Source of the DNA: a virus
Length of the DNA stretch: 64,000 nucleotides
Strand: one strand, 5' to 3'
IMG/VR virus record: IMGVR_UViG_3300009496_000005
Location: 1 to 64,000 of that record
Part shown: positions 39,634-48,173 of the stretch, piece by piece
How positions within the stretch are numbered: the first letter of the stretch is position 1
Layout of the letters: the number at the start of each line of letters is the position of its first letter
Translations under genes and position numbers: made by a program
Notes under the pieces: model-generated
Seen by the model: the letters and a program-made list of their open reading frames with translations, nothing else
The model's database searches: none
What the model was told of the DNA's origin: nothing

Positions 39634-41646
39634 ATGGCTTTAAGCAATTACAAGTCTACTCAAGTTGAATTAAATGTTCCAAATAAAGTATTAGGAACTT
39701 CAATTTCATCAGTTAGCGGATACGCATATTGGGAACATGCAAATGGTTCAGACGATCCGTGGTATTCAGGCTCGGGCACAAAGAAATATTATCAATGGAC
39801 AGTTACATTTAGTGTTACTGCTCAGTCACATGGTTCACATTTAACCAGAGATGATTTTACATACAACGGCTTAGATGTAGTAGTTGGTGATTGGTTAGCA
39901 GGTGCAACAAGTGGTTCATGTTGGAAAGTAGTATCAGTTACTTCTAAAACAACTACAAGTGTTACATGTGTTGTTGAGGACTGGTTAAGATATAATACAT
40001 TCAAAGCATCAACAGGTAATGGTGCACCAACAACTGGTTCAGGAGTTATATTTTCATTAAATGAAAAAGGTATCCCAATGTTGGATCCTTTGCCTACAAC
40101 AGTTAGTTCAAGTTTTTATCCCACAATAGCAAGTAGATTTGAATACTTAAACCCACAACAAAACTATGTCTTAGAAGCAACAGCACACGGTCTAAGCAAA
40201 GGAGATATAGTTGCAGTATCAAGTGCAGGGTTTACTAAAGCAAATACAGCCACTATGGGAAAAATGTTAGGTGTTGTAACTGAAGCAGGTCCAGGGCCTA
40301 ATCAGTTTATGATTATGCCTAACAACCAAATTATAGATTTCGAACCTAGCATACCAGGTAGTCAAGGTGACTATGTGTATGTAAGTAGCACAGGAGAGTT
40401 TACTACAACTGATACAGGTAAAATTGCATTCTTAAAAATACAAGATGCTATACCTACAGTTTTAACAGGCACAGTAGATGGCCCAACTGTGCCAGATAGC
40501 CATACTATTAAACTAAATGGAGAGTCAATTCAATTAACAAATAGCGGTTCTAATGTAACTGCAAGTTTAATGGTTTCTCAAATTAATGCAAAGACAAGTA
40601 ATACAAGTGTTGTAGCATCAACAACTCCTACGCCAACTGTAATAGTATCAGATGGTGCTAATACAATATATGGATTAGTAGGTGGATATGTAAACTTTAG
40701 TGCGGCATTTGATACAGGCTCAGGTAACACAACAGTTTCATTTACTACATCAGGTTCACAGTATTCAGGTGTATCTACACCAGAGGATATGGCTACAGAT
40801 ATTACTGCGGCCGGTATTGCTAACTTAACTGTAAGTGCGACACCAACAGTTTTAACATTAACAGAAGTAAACGGTAATGCAGTTACTATAGTTAATGTAA
40901 CTAATGATAACAACAATAATCCTTTTGTAGGTGCAGGTAATATATCAGGTTTGCCAGCATCAACAAGTGCAACAGGAACAACACGTCTTAAACTTACAAG
41001 GTCAGACGGCGGACCTATAGATATATTTGAATCAACAGAATACTTTAGAAATAATGTAGGTATTGCTAGTGGGCATACAGGAATGTATCCACTTGCAATG
41101 AACATTGAGCAAGGTATTAGAACAGGTGGAACAACACTCGTTGCTGACATAAGTGGAAGAGATTCACTGTCTGCTCAAGCAGGTGACCAAGCATACGTTA
41201 CCAATGCAGGAAATGGTGAGTGGGGATTATATTTGTATGATGGAAGCAGTTGGATTGAAATTAGTAACCAAGATAGTGCTACAGTAGATGCTAAAACTTT
41301 AACAACTACATTCACAATGCCTGCAGGAGGATTTGGAAACAGCACAACTAACAACTTAGGAAATATATCACAAGGTAGAAAAATACAAAGTGTTAGTGTT
41401 GATGTTCATACTGCATTTTCAGGTTATTCTGGCAACATAACACCAAATATAGAAGTTGGAACAATAGCAGACCCAGACCATTTTTGTGATAGTCCAAGCA
41501 ATGATTTAACAGAAGAAGGTGACTTCTTGTGTAACCCGGAGTATGTATATCCTGCTAATTCACCTCAAGAACTTATAATCCGTGCTAGATGCAATCATTA
41601 CCAGTCATCTGCGGGTAATGTAACCGTCAAAGTTACCTATATTTAA
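39634..41646 (+). CDS. fibre or adhesin-like structural protein
   Basis: The 670-aa product starts MALSNYKSTQVELNVPNK 12 nt after the large fibre gene, probably on the same late transcript. It has a Trp/Tyr-rich N-terminal domain, then a repetitive Ser/Thr/Gly/Val beta region (residues about 240-440). The C-terminal domain has a few Cys residues (DHFCDSPSNDLTEEGDFLCN). The composition fits a tail-fibre partner or baseplate-attached adhesin. No chaperone or peptidase motif was seen. Confidence 0.7.
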   Translation: MALSNYKSTQVELNVPNKVLGTSISSVSGYAYWEHANGSDDPWYSGSGTKKYYQWTVTFSVTAQSHGSHLTRDDFTYNGLDVVVGDWLAGATSGSCWKVVSVTSKTTTSVTCVVEDWLRYNTFKASTGNGAPTTGSGVIFSLNEKGIPMLDPLPTTVSSSFYPTIASRFEYLNPQQNYVLEATAHGLSKGDIVAVSSAGFTKANTATMGKMLGVVTEAGPGPNQFMIMPNNQIIDFEPSIPGSQGDYVYVSSTGEFTTTDTGKIAFLKIQDAIPTVLTGTVDGPTVPDSHTIKLNGESIQLTNSGSNVTASLMVSQINAKTSNTSVVASTTPTPTVIVSDGANTIYGLVGGYVNFSAAFDTGSGNTTVSFTTSGSQYSGVSTPEDMATDITAAGIANLTVSATPTVLTLTEVNGNAVTIVNVTNDNNNNPFVGAGNISGLPASTSATGTTRLKLTRSDGGPIDIFESTEYFRNNVGIASGHTGMYPLAMNIEQGIRTGGTTLVADISGRDSLSAQAGDQAYVTNAGNGEWGLYLYDGSSWIEISNQDSATVDAKTLTTTFTMPAGGFGNSTTNNLGNISQGRKIQSVSVDVHTAFSGYSGNITPNIEVGTIADPDHFCDSPSNDLTEEGDFLCNPEYVYPANSPQELIIRARCNHYQSSAGNVTVKVTYI

Positions 41647-41679
41647 AAGCATCCTACACCTCCACATATCATCTTTTTA

Positions 41680-41687
41680 GATAAATA
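41680..41687 (+). promoter_or_regulatory. T4-type late promoter box
   Basis: GATAAATA, then a leader of about 70 nt containing GTTATCGATAAC, a perfect inverted repeat, and AGGAG before the ATG at 41760. Confidence 0.7.
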
Positions 41688-41759
41688 CTATTAACGTCAG
41701 AGTATATAACTCAGATGTTATCGATAACGCAAATAATATACATGTATTAGGAGAAACAA

Positions 41760-44700
41760 ATGGCTGACATTAAAAACTTTGGTATCAAAGGTATTGCGTC
41801 AGATGTTCAAATGGGGAAAAGCGGTGGTCGTTTAAAATACGATAGCGGTAATTCACGATTTGATTTGACACAGTCCAATGGTTCAACGTTAGAAAACATT
41901 CGTTTTGGCACAGTAGAGAGCGGTGCATGGCAGGGATCTGTAATTGGAAGCACATATGGTGGACTAGGAGGAGATTTTTCTAGTTCAACAGGTATTCTTA
42001 CAATTAGCAGTGGGTCTGTTACTGCAGGCTCCGTAGCACTTGGTTCGCAGGTATCTGGAGAACTTCCAGTAGCCAACGGCGGAACAGGTAGTTCAACGGC
42101 GGCCGGTGCTAGAACTAATTTAGGACTAGGCAATATTTCAACTCAGGCAAGCAACAACGTTGCTTTAACGGGTGGAACGTTAGACGGAGTAACGATAGGA
42201 GGAACCACTAGAGGAGCAGGTAGTTTTACTACAGTAAATGCTAACGGTGGAATCACAGGTGACTTAACAGGAACAGCAAGTTTGGCAACAAACTTTACAA
42301 GTGCTGTAACTGTAGCACTATCAGGTGATGCAACAGGTTCAGCAACCTTTACAGGTGCTGGTGATACGGCAACTATTGCTGTAACTTTACCAACAACAAT
42401 GGACAGTAGTAATACCGCATTGACTCCAGGGTCATTCGGTAGTTCAACTGCAATTCCAGTTGTTACTGTTGACAACCATGGTAGAATAACACAAGTAGAT
42501 ACAGCAAGTATTTCAACTTCATTTACATTAGCAGGTGGTAGTGGATCAACATCAATAGATGGTGGTGACACAATGACTATTGCTGGTGCAAGTAATGAAA
42601 TTGATACTTCAGTATCAGGTGATACTATTACTATTGGTTTAGTAGATAGTCCAACTATTAGCGGCGATCTTACAGTTTCAGGAAACTTAACAATTTCTGG
42701 TTCACAAACGATTGTAAATTCGAACGTAACACAAACAGTTGACAATATATTTAGAGTCAACAGTGACGGCGACGCCCAAGACGCCGGTCTAGAAGCAAAC
42801 GTAAATGGTTCTATTAAGCAATTCATTTATGATGTTTCAGAAACTGAATGGACAGTAGGCGGAGAAGATCTTAGCACATCAGGTTCCTTTAGAGGTAACT
42901 TGGTTGGTAACGTAACAGGTAACGTAACAGGTAATGCTGATACGGCCACTGATGCGGACGGTCTTTCAAGTGCTGTAACTGTAGCAATTTCAGGTGACGC
43001 AACAGGTTCTGCAACTTTCCAAGATGCAGGCGATACAGCAACTATTAGCACAACATTAGCAACAGTAATGGGAAGTGGAAACGCGGCAACTACACCAGGT
43101 AGTTTTGGTAGTTCTACATTAGTCCCAGTTGTTAAAGTCAACGCAAAAGGTTTAGTAACACAGATAGATACTGCAAGTATCTCAACCAGTCTTACTATTC
43201 AAAGTGATGACGCGGCTGATAACGTAGTTGCTTTGGCGACAGACAAACTTAAACTATTAGGTGGAACAAACATTACATCAACCAACACAGCGGATGATGT
43301 TACGTTTAATTTGAATTCTACACTTACTGGTTTAACAAGTGTGACGTCTACAACATTAACAGATGGAACAGCAACACTAAACAGTGGTGCTTTAAGTGGA
43401 GCAACTACAGTTACAGCCAGTGGCGCAGTAACAGGTGGAAGTTTAACTGACGGAACAGCAACAATGACAGGTGGAGCCTTAACTGGTTTAACTGGTGCAT
43501 TGACTACTGCTGGTGCAGTAACTGGTGGAAGTATTACAGATGGAACTGCTACTTTAAGTAGTGGTGCTTTAAGTGGTGCAACTACTGTAACTGCAAGTGG
43601 TAACGTAACAGCAGGCACATTCAAAGACGGAACTATGGAAATTAGTTCAGGATCTATGACTGGTGCTAACAATATTACTGCTTCAGGAACTATCCAATAT
43701 GGTTCATTAAGTGATGGCTCAATAACTATTACTGCATTCGTCGACGAAGACGACATGAACAGTAATAGTGCTTCACTAGTTCCAACACAACAATCTGTTA
43801 AGGCATACGTTGACAACGCAGTCGGCGGTGCTGATTTGGACTTCCAAGGTGATACAGGTGGTGCTCTATCTATTGATTTAGATAGTGAGGTGCTTGACAT
43901 TGCTGGTGGAACGAACATTAATACTTCCGGTTCTGGTAATCAAATTGATATAAACCTAGACACAACCTTAACTGGTTTAACTAGTGTTACTTCAACAACA
44001 TTAACAGATGGAACAGCAACATTATCAAGTGGTGCTTTAAGCGGTGTTACTTCAATTAATACATCAGGAGATGTAACAGTTGGTGGTAACTTAACTGTAA
44101 GTGGAACACAAACAAGTGTTAATTCCACAAACACTACTATTACAGATACATTGATTGTTTTACAATCAGGACTATCTGGTGCTAACCCTAACGACATTGG
44201 TCACATATACGAAAGAGGCTCTGATGGAGACAACGGATTCTTTGGTTGGGATCAAAATGTTGATAGGTTTGTAGCGGCTACAACAACTGCTGATGGATCA
44301 ACTGCTGGAGACTTAACTCTTACAGCGGCTGACTTTGAAGCGGCAGGTATCACTGGTTCCAGTGCTACTATTAGTGGTGTAGTTAGTTTTGGCACGTTGA
44401 CTGATTCAGGTGAAAGTATTGCTATTACTAAGTTTGTCGATGAAGCAGACGGCATTAGCAGTAACGATAACGATACTACTATTCCAACTTCAGCGGCAGT
44501 TATTGACTATGTAGAAAATAACGGTGGTGATGGTCTCTTATTAAGAAACTCATTTACTGCTAACTCTAGTGATAGTTCGTTTGATATTGGAACAGTTCCA
44601 AATGTATCAGGTAGAACCTATTATGCTAATAAAGTTGTTCTTAAAGTAGGCACTGGATTTAGTGGTGGTTCATTTAACCATATTCTAATTAAAGAAAATG

Positions 44701-44900
44701 GAGGAGCAGGAAATACTATTGTAGCATCAGCAGACGCAGATGCGGCAACAGCCGGTTCATACATTATCGAATTAGATGGTGATGATTCATTAACTAAGAA
44801 TGCGGCAGTAACCGTTCAATTTAAACAATCGAATGGTTCTACAGCAAGTATTCCAACTTCTGGAGTAATTACAGCATCAGTTCACTATAATTGGGTATAA
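41760..44900 (+). CDS. large repetitive tail-fibre-like protein
   Basis: The 1046-aa protein starts MADIKNFGIKGIASDVQMGK. The middle (about 525-790) contains at least five near-identical units of the TSTTLTDGTATLSSGALSGA type, fitting a beta-helical shaft. The N-terminal GIKGIASDVQMGKSG resembles fibre bases. The C-terminal 150 residues form a less repetitive tip. It has its own late box and a terminator at its end. It likely mediates receptor binding together with the 1147-aa fibre. Confidence 0.8.
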   Translation: MADIKNFGIKGIASDVQMGKSGGRLKYDSGNSRFDLTQSNGSTLENIRFGTVESGAWQGSVIGSTYGGLGGDFSSSTGILTISSGSVTAGSVALGSQVSGELPVANGGTGSSTAAGARTNLGLGNISTQASNNVALTGGTLDGVTIGGTTRGAGSFTTVNANGGITGDLTGTASLATNFTSAVTVALSGDATGSATFTGAGDTATIAVTLPTTMDSSNTALTPGSFGSSTAIPVVTVDNHGRITQVDTASISTSFTLAGGSGSTSIDGGDTMTIAGASNEIDTSVSGDTITIGLVDSPTISGDLTVSGNLTISGSQTIVNSNVTQTVDNIFRVNSDGDAQDAGLEANVNGSIKQFIYDVSETEWTVGGEDLSTSGSFRGNLVGNVTGNVTGNADTATDADGLSSAVTVAISGDATGSATFQDAGDTATISTTLATVMGSGNAATTPGSFGSSTLVPVVKVNAKGLVTQIDTASISTSLTIQSDDAADNVVALATDKLKLLGGTNITSTNTADDVTFNLNSTLTGLTSVTSTTLTDGTATLNSGALSGATTVTASGAVTGGSLTDGTATMTGGALTGLTGALTTAGAVTGGSITDGTATLSSGALSGATTVTASGNVTAGTFKDGTMEISSGSMTGANNITASGTIQYGSLSDGSITITAFVDEDDMNSNSASLVPTQQSVKAYVDNAVGGADLDFQGDTGGALSIDLDSEVLDIAGGTNINTSGSGNQIDINLDTTLTGLTSVTSTTLTDGTATLSSGALSGVTSINTSGDVTVGGNLTVSGTQTSVNSTNTTITDTLIVLQSGLSGANPNDIGHIYERGSDGDNGFFGWDQNVDRFVAATTTADGSTAGDLTLTAADFEAAGITGSSATISGVVSFGTLTDSGESIAITKFVDEADGISSNDNDTTIPTSAAVIDYVENNGGDGLLLRNSFTANSSDSSFDIGTVPNVSGRTYYANKVVLKVGTGFSGGSFNHILIKENGGAGNTIVASADADAATAGSYIIELDGDDSLTKNAAVTVQFKQSNGSTASIPTSGVITASVHYNWV

Positions 44901-44931
44901 TACTTAATTAGATACCGAACTTAACCAAACT

Positions 44932-44960
44932 AAAAAGCACTCTTCGGAGTGCTTTTTTTT
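44932..44960. terminator. bidirectional intrinsic terminator
   Basis: AAAAGCACTC-TTCG-GAGTGCTTTT with T8 on the plus strand and A5 (T5 on the minus strand). It lies between the convergent fibre and ferredoxin genes. Confidence 0.9.
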
Positions 44961-44966
44961 GATCAT

Positions 44967-45290
44967 TTAATCTATTTGCACTACCTTGATTGCTTCAGCA
45001 GTAGTATAAGGGGATTTGTGTGCCATTGGCTCTTTGGTTTCATCTATGTTAGGCCATATTTCACATGCTTTAGCATTGATATCTATAAATGGCATCTCTT
45101 CATTCGGAACTTCGTCTTCGTGTAGTATTGCTTCTACAGGACATTCAGGCTCACATAGACCACAATCAATACATTCATCCGGATGTATTGCTAACATCTC
45201 AGGTCCTTCATAAAAACAGTCTACTGGGCAAACTGCAACGCATTTAGTATCCTTGCACCCTACACAGGCACTCATTACTACATAGGTCAT
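44967..45290 (-). CDS. fdxA: 7Fe ferredoxin, FdxA type
   Basis: The 107-aa protein matches Azotobacter ferredoxin I-type proteins. All nine conserved cysteines are present (9, 12, 17, 21, 25, 40, 43, 46, 50), giving one [3Fe-4S] and one [4Fe-4S] cluster. [26 protein letters not shown] and EIWPNI are hallmarks. It is a low-potential electron carrier. Its ATG lies one base after the stop of the 2OG oxygenase gene, so both are read from the late box at 45870. It could reduce the phage radical SAM enzymes; this is inference. Confidence 0.93.
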   Translation of the reverse strand: MTYVVMSACVGCKDTKCVAVCPVDCFYEGPEMLAIHPDECIDCGLCEPECPVEAILHEDEVPNEEMPFIDINAKACEIWPNIDETKEPMAHKSPYTTAEAIKVVQID

Positions 45291-45291
45291 A

Positions 45292-45864
45292 TTAATCTTT
45301 TGGTATAGCCATACAATTCATATGTAAGCATATTGTTTCTACAGCACTATTGTTCGGGGTCATACCCCATGGGATGTGAGAAGGAAAACAACAATACTTC
45401 CAAATCTTTGGTTTAATATAGTTAGTTCCTGCTTGTATTTTTATGGGCGAAGAGTGGAGTCGTAGTCCAAAGTTTTCTTGATATACCATAGAACCCTTAT
45501 TGGTTGTTTGCAACCACATGATGCATGTATACCATTTTGTTCTATCTACATGAACAGGATATGTATGTCCAGGATTAATACTAAATAGACTTGGCTCAGT
45601 TAGTTGTATCTGTGCCTTATTTGTATTAGGTATTGCTTTGCGTATCTCATCAACAAAGAGATTGCCTATAAGCATTTGTAGATTCTTTACTACATCTACC
45701 TGTGGCATGTCTTTATTAGTCATCCAACCAAAGTTAGTGTCTAGACAATTACCAGAGTCTTTTGCTTCTAGAATACCTTTTCTAATCTTTGTTCCTACAG
45801 ATCGCTCTATAGGTATCTCTCCCTCAATGCATACATCAGGGAATAGGTTATATGCTTTTGCCAT
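45292..45864 (-). CDS. 2OG-Fe(II) oxygenase-like protein
   Basis: The 190-aa product starts [24 protein letters not shown] pair at 105-107 ([12 protein letters not shown]) and a later His163 (FPSHIPWG) fit the iron triad of 2OG oxygenases. The 2-oxoglutarate Arg is not obvious, so activity is less certain than for the 162-aa protein. It starts 5 nt after a late box with no ribosome-binding site, and is co-transcribed with the ferredoxin gene. Confidence 0.6.
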   Translation of the reverse strand: MAKAYNLFPDVCIEGEIPIERSVGTKIRKGILEAKDSGNCLDTNFGWMTNKDMPQVDVVKNLQMLIGNLFVDEIRKAIPNTNKAQIQLTEPSLFSINPGHTYPVHVDRTKWYTCIMWLQTTNKGSMVYQENFGLRLHSSPIKIQAGTNYIKPKIWKYCCFPSHIPWGMTPNNSAVETICLHMNCMAIPKD

Positions 45865-45869
45865 ACAAG

Positions 45870-45877
45870 TATTTATT
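45870..45877 (-). promoter_or_regulatory. late promoter box
   Basis: AATAAATA on the minus strand ends 5 nt before the ATG at 45864, the same spacing as five other leaderless late genes. Confidence 0.65.
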
Positions 45878-45885
45878 CTTTTAGG

Positions 45886-45914
45886 TTGACATTGTGTCTA
45901 TAAGAAGGTATAAT
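45886..45914 (+). promoter_or_regulatory. sigma70-type promoter
   Basis: TTGACA 45886-45891 and TATAAT 45909-45914 with a 17-nt spacer, divergent from the late box. It drives the HAD-like gene through a 25-nt leader. Confidence 0.8.
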
Positions 45915-45939
45915 AAATTATAGGCTAAAAGGTATTAAC

Positions 45940-46542
45940 ATGACAGATAAATCAAAGATAATTTTAACAGACATAGATGGTGTAGTTCTTAATTGGGAAT
46001 ATGCTTTTGGTGAATATATGGAGTTCCAAGGACACCAACCAGTTGAAGGACATAACAAGTTTTATTCAGTTAGGCAAAAATATGATTTGCCAACTGATGC
46101 ATCAGGTGATATTGTAATTAAAACATTTAACGAAAGTGCGGCAATAGGATTCCTTCCTCCACTTCGTGATGCACAATACTTCATTAAGAAGTTGCATGAG
46201 CAACACCAGTATCAATTTATAGCAATTACAAGTCTAAGTCTTAATCCTTATTCTCAAAAATTAAGAGAAAAGAACCTTAAAAAGTTGTTTGGAGATAACT
46301 GTTTCTTAGAAGTAATCTGCTTAGACACAGGTGCAGACAAGGATGAGATACTAGATGTATATGCTAGAGATTATCCTGGAGCATACTGGATTGAGGATAA
46401 ACCACAGAATGTTGATGTTGGCATTGAATTTGGTCTTAATGGTATTTTAATGGAGCATGGGCACAATATGTCCTATACAGGCCAAGCAAATGTTGTGGTA
46501 AATTGGGAAGAAATTTACAATTTATTAGTTAAAACCGGTTGA
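45940..46542 (+). CDS. HAD-like phosphatase/nucleotidase
   Basis: The 200-aa protein has the HAD motif I ILTDIDGVVLNW (Asp11 and Asp13), a motif-II-like ITSLS, and a motif-III/IV-like WIEDKPQNVDVG. This is the pattern of phage 5'-nucleotidase-like HAD hydrolases. It may dephosphorylate nucleotides or repair DNA ends; substrate is not evident. The early promoter of the next gene overlaps its stop codon. Confidence 0.65.
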   Translation: MTDKSKIILTDIDGVVLNWEYAFGEYMEFQGHQPVEGHNKFYSVRQKYDLPTDASGDIVIKTFNESAAIGFLPPLRDAQYFIKKLHEQHQYQFIAITSLSLNPYSQKLREKNLKKLFGDNCFLEVICLDTGADKDEILDVYARDYPGAYWIEDKPQNVDVGIEFGLNGILMEHGHNMSYTGQANVVVNWEEIYNLLVKTG

Positions 46543-46566
46543 CAATACCTAAAAAGACGTTATACT
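46533..46566 (+). promoter_or_regulatory. sigma70-type promoter with AACCGGTT element
   Basis: AACCGGTT 46533-46540 overlaps TTGACA 46539-46544. TATACT lies at 46561-46566 (16-nt spacer). It crosses the stop of the HAD-like gene. Confidence 0.85.
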
Positions 46567-46606
46567 ATATGTATAGTTTAAAAATAAAGTGCTGGGAGGC
46601 AATTAC

Positions 46607-47638
46607 ATGAAAAACTTTGTTAAAATTAAAAAGGGTTCTTATCGCAACGCCCCAATCGAAAACGCGATATTTCCAGTAGTAAAGCCACTCACCTTTGGTA
46701 AGAAAGGTCCTTTTATTACTGTCGATGGTAGTTCGCTTATGGGTGAAGACGCAAGTAAAATTAGGGTGCTAGTTAAGTCTCCTTTAGATGTTGTTCCTTC
46801 AACTAAAGAAGACTACGAAACATTTATGCCAGTTGAGAAAGAAGAAGTAGTAGCAGAAACTACTCTAGAGGCTATGGACAGAATCAAAGGTCGTTTTGAT
46901 ATCTTAGATCAAATGACTGATGCAGTTGCTAACGGTGTAGTCCGTGGTTTGATTGTGTCAGGCCCTCCGGGTGTTGGTAAAAGTTTTGGTGTTGAAACTA
47001 TACTTGATGAGTATGATGCAATGGCAAAACTATCAGGCAAGCCACCCAGAACTGAAATAGTTAAAGGTAGCATGACTCCAATTGGTTTGTATCAAACATT
47101 GTTTAACAATTCTAACAAAGGTGATATCCTAGTTTTTGATGACTGTGATAGTATCTTGTTTGATGAAGTATGTTTGAATATGCTAAAAGCAGTTTTAGAC
47201 TCTGGTAAGAAAAGATACATTTCTTGGAAAGCAGAGTCCAATGCACTTCGTAGAGAAGGTATACCTGATAGGTTTGAGTTCAAAGGTGGTGTTATCTTTA
47301 TTACTAACGTGAACTTTGAAAACGTTCGTTCTAAGAAGATACAAGATCACTTAGCGGCACTTATGTCTAGATGTCATTACATTGACTTAGGTTTAGATAC
47401 TACTGCTGATAAGTTCTTAAGAATTAATCAAATAGTTAGAGATGGTATGCTTACTTCATACAAGTTCTCAGATGAACTAAACAAGGATATCATAGACTTT
47501 ATGATATTAAAGAGTGCAAGGCTTAGAGAAATAAGTCTTAGAATGGTGCTTAAGATTGCTGACTTGGCTCAAATGAGTCCCAAGACTTGGAAAGAGTTGG
47601 CTGAAAGCACTTGTATGACGAGGGTCACTTTTAAGTGA
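46607..47638 (+). CDS. AAA+ ATPase
   Basis: The 343-aa protein has Walker A GPPGVGKS at 119-126, Walker B ILVFDDCDSILFD and sensor-1 VIFITNVNFENV. It also has an arginine-containing segment ALMSRCHYIDLG. It resembles the single-domain AAA+ ATPases common in large marine phages, whose role (replication or remodelling) is not established. The ATG at 46607 follows GGGAGG by 8 nt; longer in-frame starts lack a site. It is not the gp44 paralogue, which lies at 25372. Confidence 0.75.
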   Translation: MKNFVKIKKGSYRNAPIENAIFPVVKPLTFGKKGPFITVDGSSLMGEDASKIRVLVKSPLDVVPSTKEDYETFMPVEKEEVVAETTLEAMDRIKGRFDILDQMTDAVANGVVRGLIVSGPPGVGKSFGVETILDEYDAMAKLSGKPPRTEIVKGSMTPIGLYQTLFNNSNKGDILVFDDCDSILFDEVCLNMLKAVLDSGKKRYISWKAESNALRREGIPDRFEFKGGVIFITNVNFENVRSKKIQDHLAALMSRCHYIDLGLDTTADKFLRINQIVRDGMLTSYKFSDELNKDIIDFMILKSARLREISLRMVLKIADLAQMSPKTWKELAESTCMTRVTFK

Positions 47639-47639
47639 T

Positions 47640-47748
47640 CCACGTTTGGACTCATACTAAATATTAGTATGGGTTCCCCCCTAGTGTTCAATATCCTCCC
47701 ACATTGAACACTTTAGAGACCCCCTAGTTCTTAGGGGGTTTCGCTTTT
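47640..47748 (+). ncRNA. triple-hairpin intergenic RNA ending in intrinsic terminator
   Basis: Three hairpins follow one another. The first is CATACT/AGTATG (47653-47671). The second is a perfect 9-bp stem GTGTTCAAT/ATTGAACAC (47684-47711) whose 10-nt loop contains CCTCCC. The third is a terminator ACCCCCTA/TAGGGGGT (47719-47739) followed by a T-rich run. The CCUCC loop is complementary to Shine-Dalgarno sequences. It could be a 3'-UTR-derived small RNA or only a structured terminator region. Confidence 0.5.
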
Positions 47749-47755
47749 AAAGTGG

Positions 47756-47783
47756 TTGACAATATATAAAAAGATAGTATACT
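47756..47783 (+). promoter_or_regulatory. sigma70-type promoter
   Basis: TTGACA 47756-47761 and TATACT 47778-47783 with a 16-nt spacer, directly after the terminator. A leader of about 33 nt precedes the ATG at 47823. Confidence 0.85.
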
Positions 47784-47822
47784 TATTGTATAAGTTAAAT
47801 AATTAGGTAGGTAAATAATTTA

Positions 47823-48173
47823 ATGATAAAGGAAAGAAACACAACTGTATTAGCCTCAGACTATCAAAGCACTGAGCAACTTCAAAAATTTATTAAACAT
47901 TGCACTGGTGCAAAAATGACTCCTGTTAAAGGTAAGCATGATGCATTTTGGGTTAGTGGTGATAAACGTGGTGACTACTACGAGCAGAAATATTATAAAA
48001 TTGTATTTGGTCCAGTTACCCAAGTTTCATATAGTAACGGTAGAACTGAAAAATCAGGTTATGGTTTTGATATTCAAACTGTAGGCGACCTTAATGGTTG
48101 GCAGTTAATGGGCGAGTATCGTAAAATGATTAAAGAAGCAATGGCTGAATTTAAACAGAAGGAGACTGCATAA
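47823..48173 (+). CDS. unknown early protein
   Basis: The 116-aa product starts MIKERNTTVLASDYQSTEQ. It is a mixed alpha/beta protein with a basic aromatic middle (KRGDYYEQKYYKIVFG), a Gly-rich turn, and a C-terminal helix (YRKMIKEAMAEFKQKE). The leader carries AGGTAGG but spacing is long. No family is recognised. TAATG couples it to the next gene. Confidence 0.55.
   Translation: MIKERNTTVLASDYQSTEQLQKFIKHCTGAKMTPVKGKHDAFWVSGDKRGDYYEQKYYKIVFGPVTQVSYSNGRTEKSGYGFDIQTVGDLNGWQLMGEYRKMIKEAMAEFKQKETA

Noticed and set aside
36399-44455. Many long minus-strand frames (up to about 240 codons) opposite the fibre genes
   Set aside because: They are shadows of repetitive Gly/Ser/Thr/Val coding sequence, give Val/Pro/Leu-rich translations, and have no promoters or ribosome-binding sites of their own.
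36178-44900. Direct repeats that might be taken for a CRISPR array
   Set aside because: The repeats are in-frame coding repeats of fibre proteins without regular unique spacers, and no cas gene is near.
46607-47638. Assignment of the AAA+ ATPase as gp44
   Set aside because: The RFC/gp44 signature protein is at 25372; this one lacks the YRPxxxxxxV opening and has a different arrangement around Walker B.
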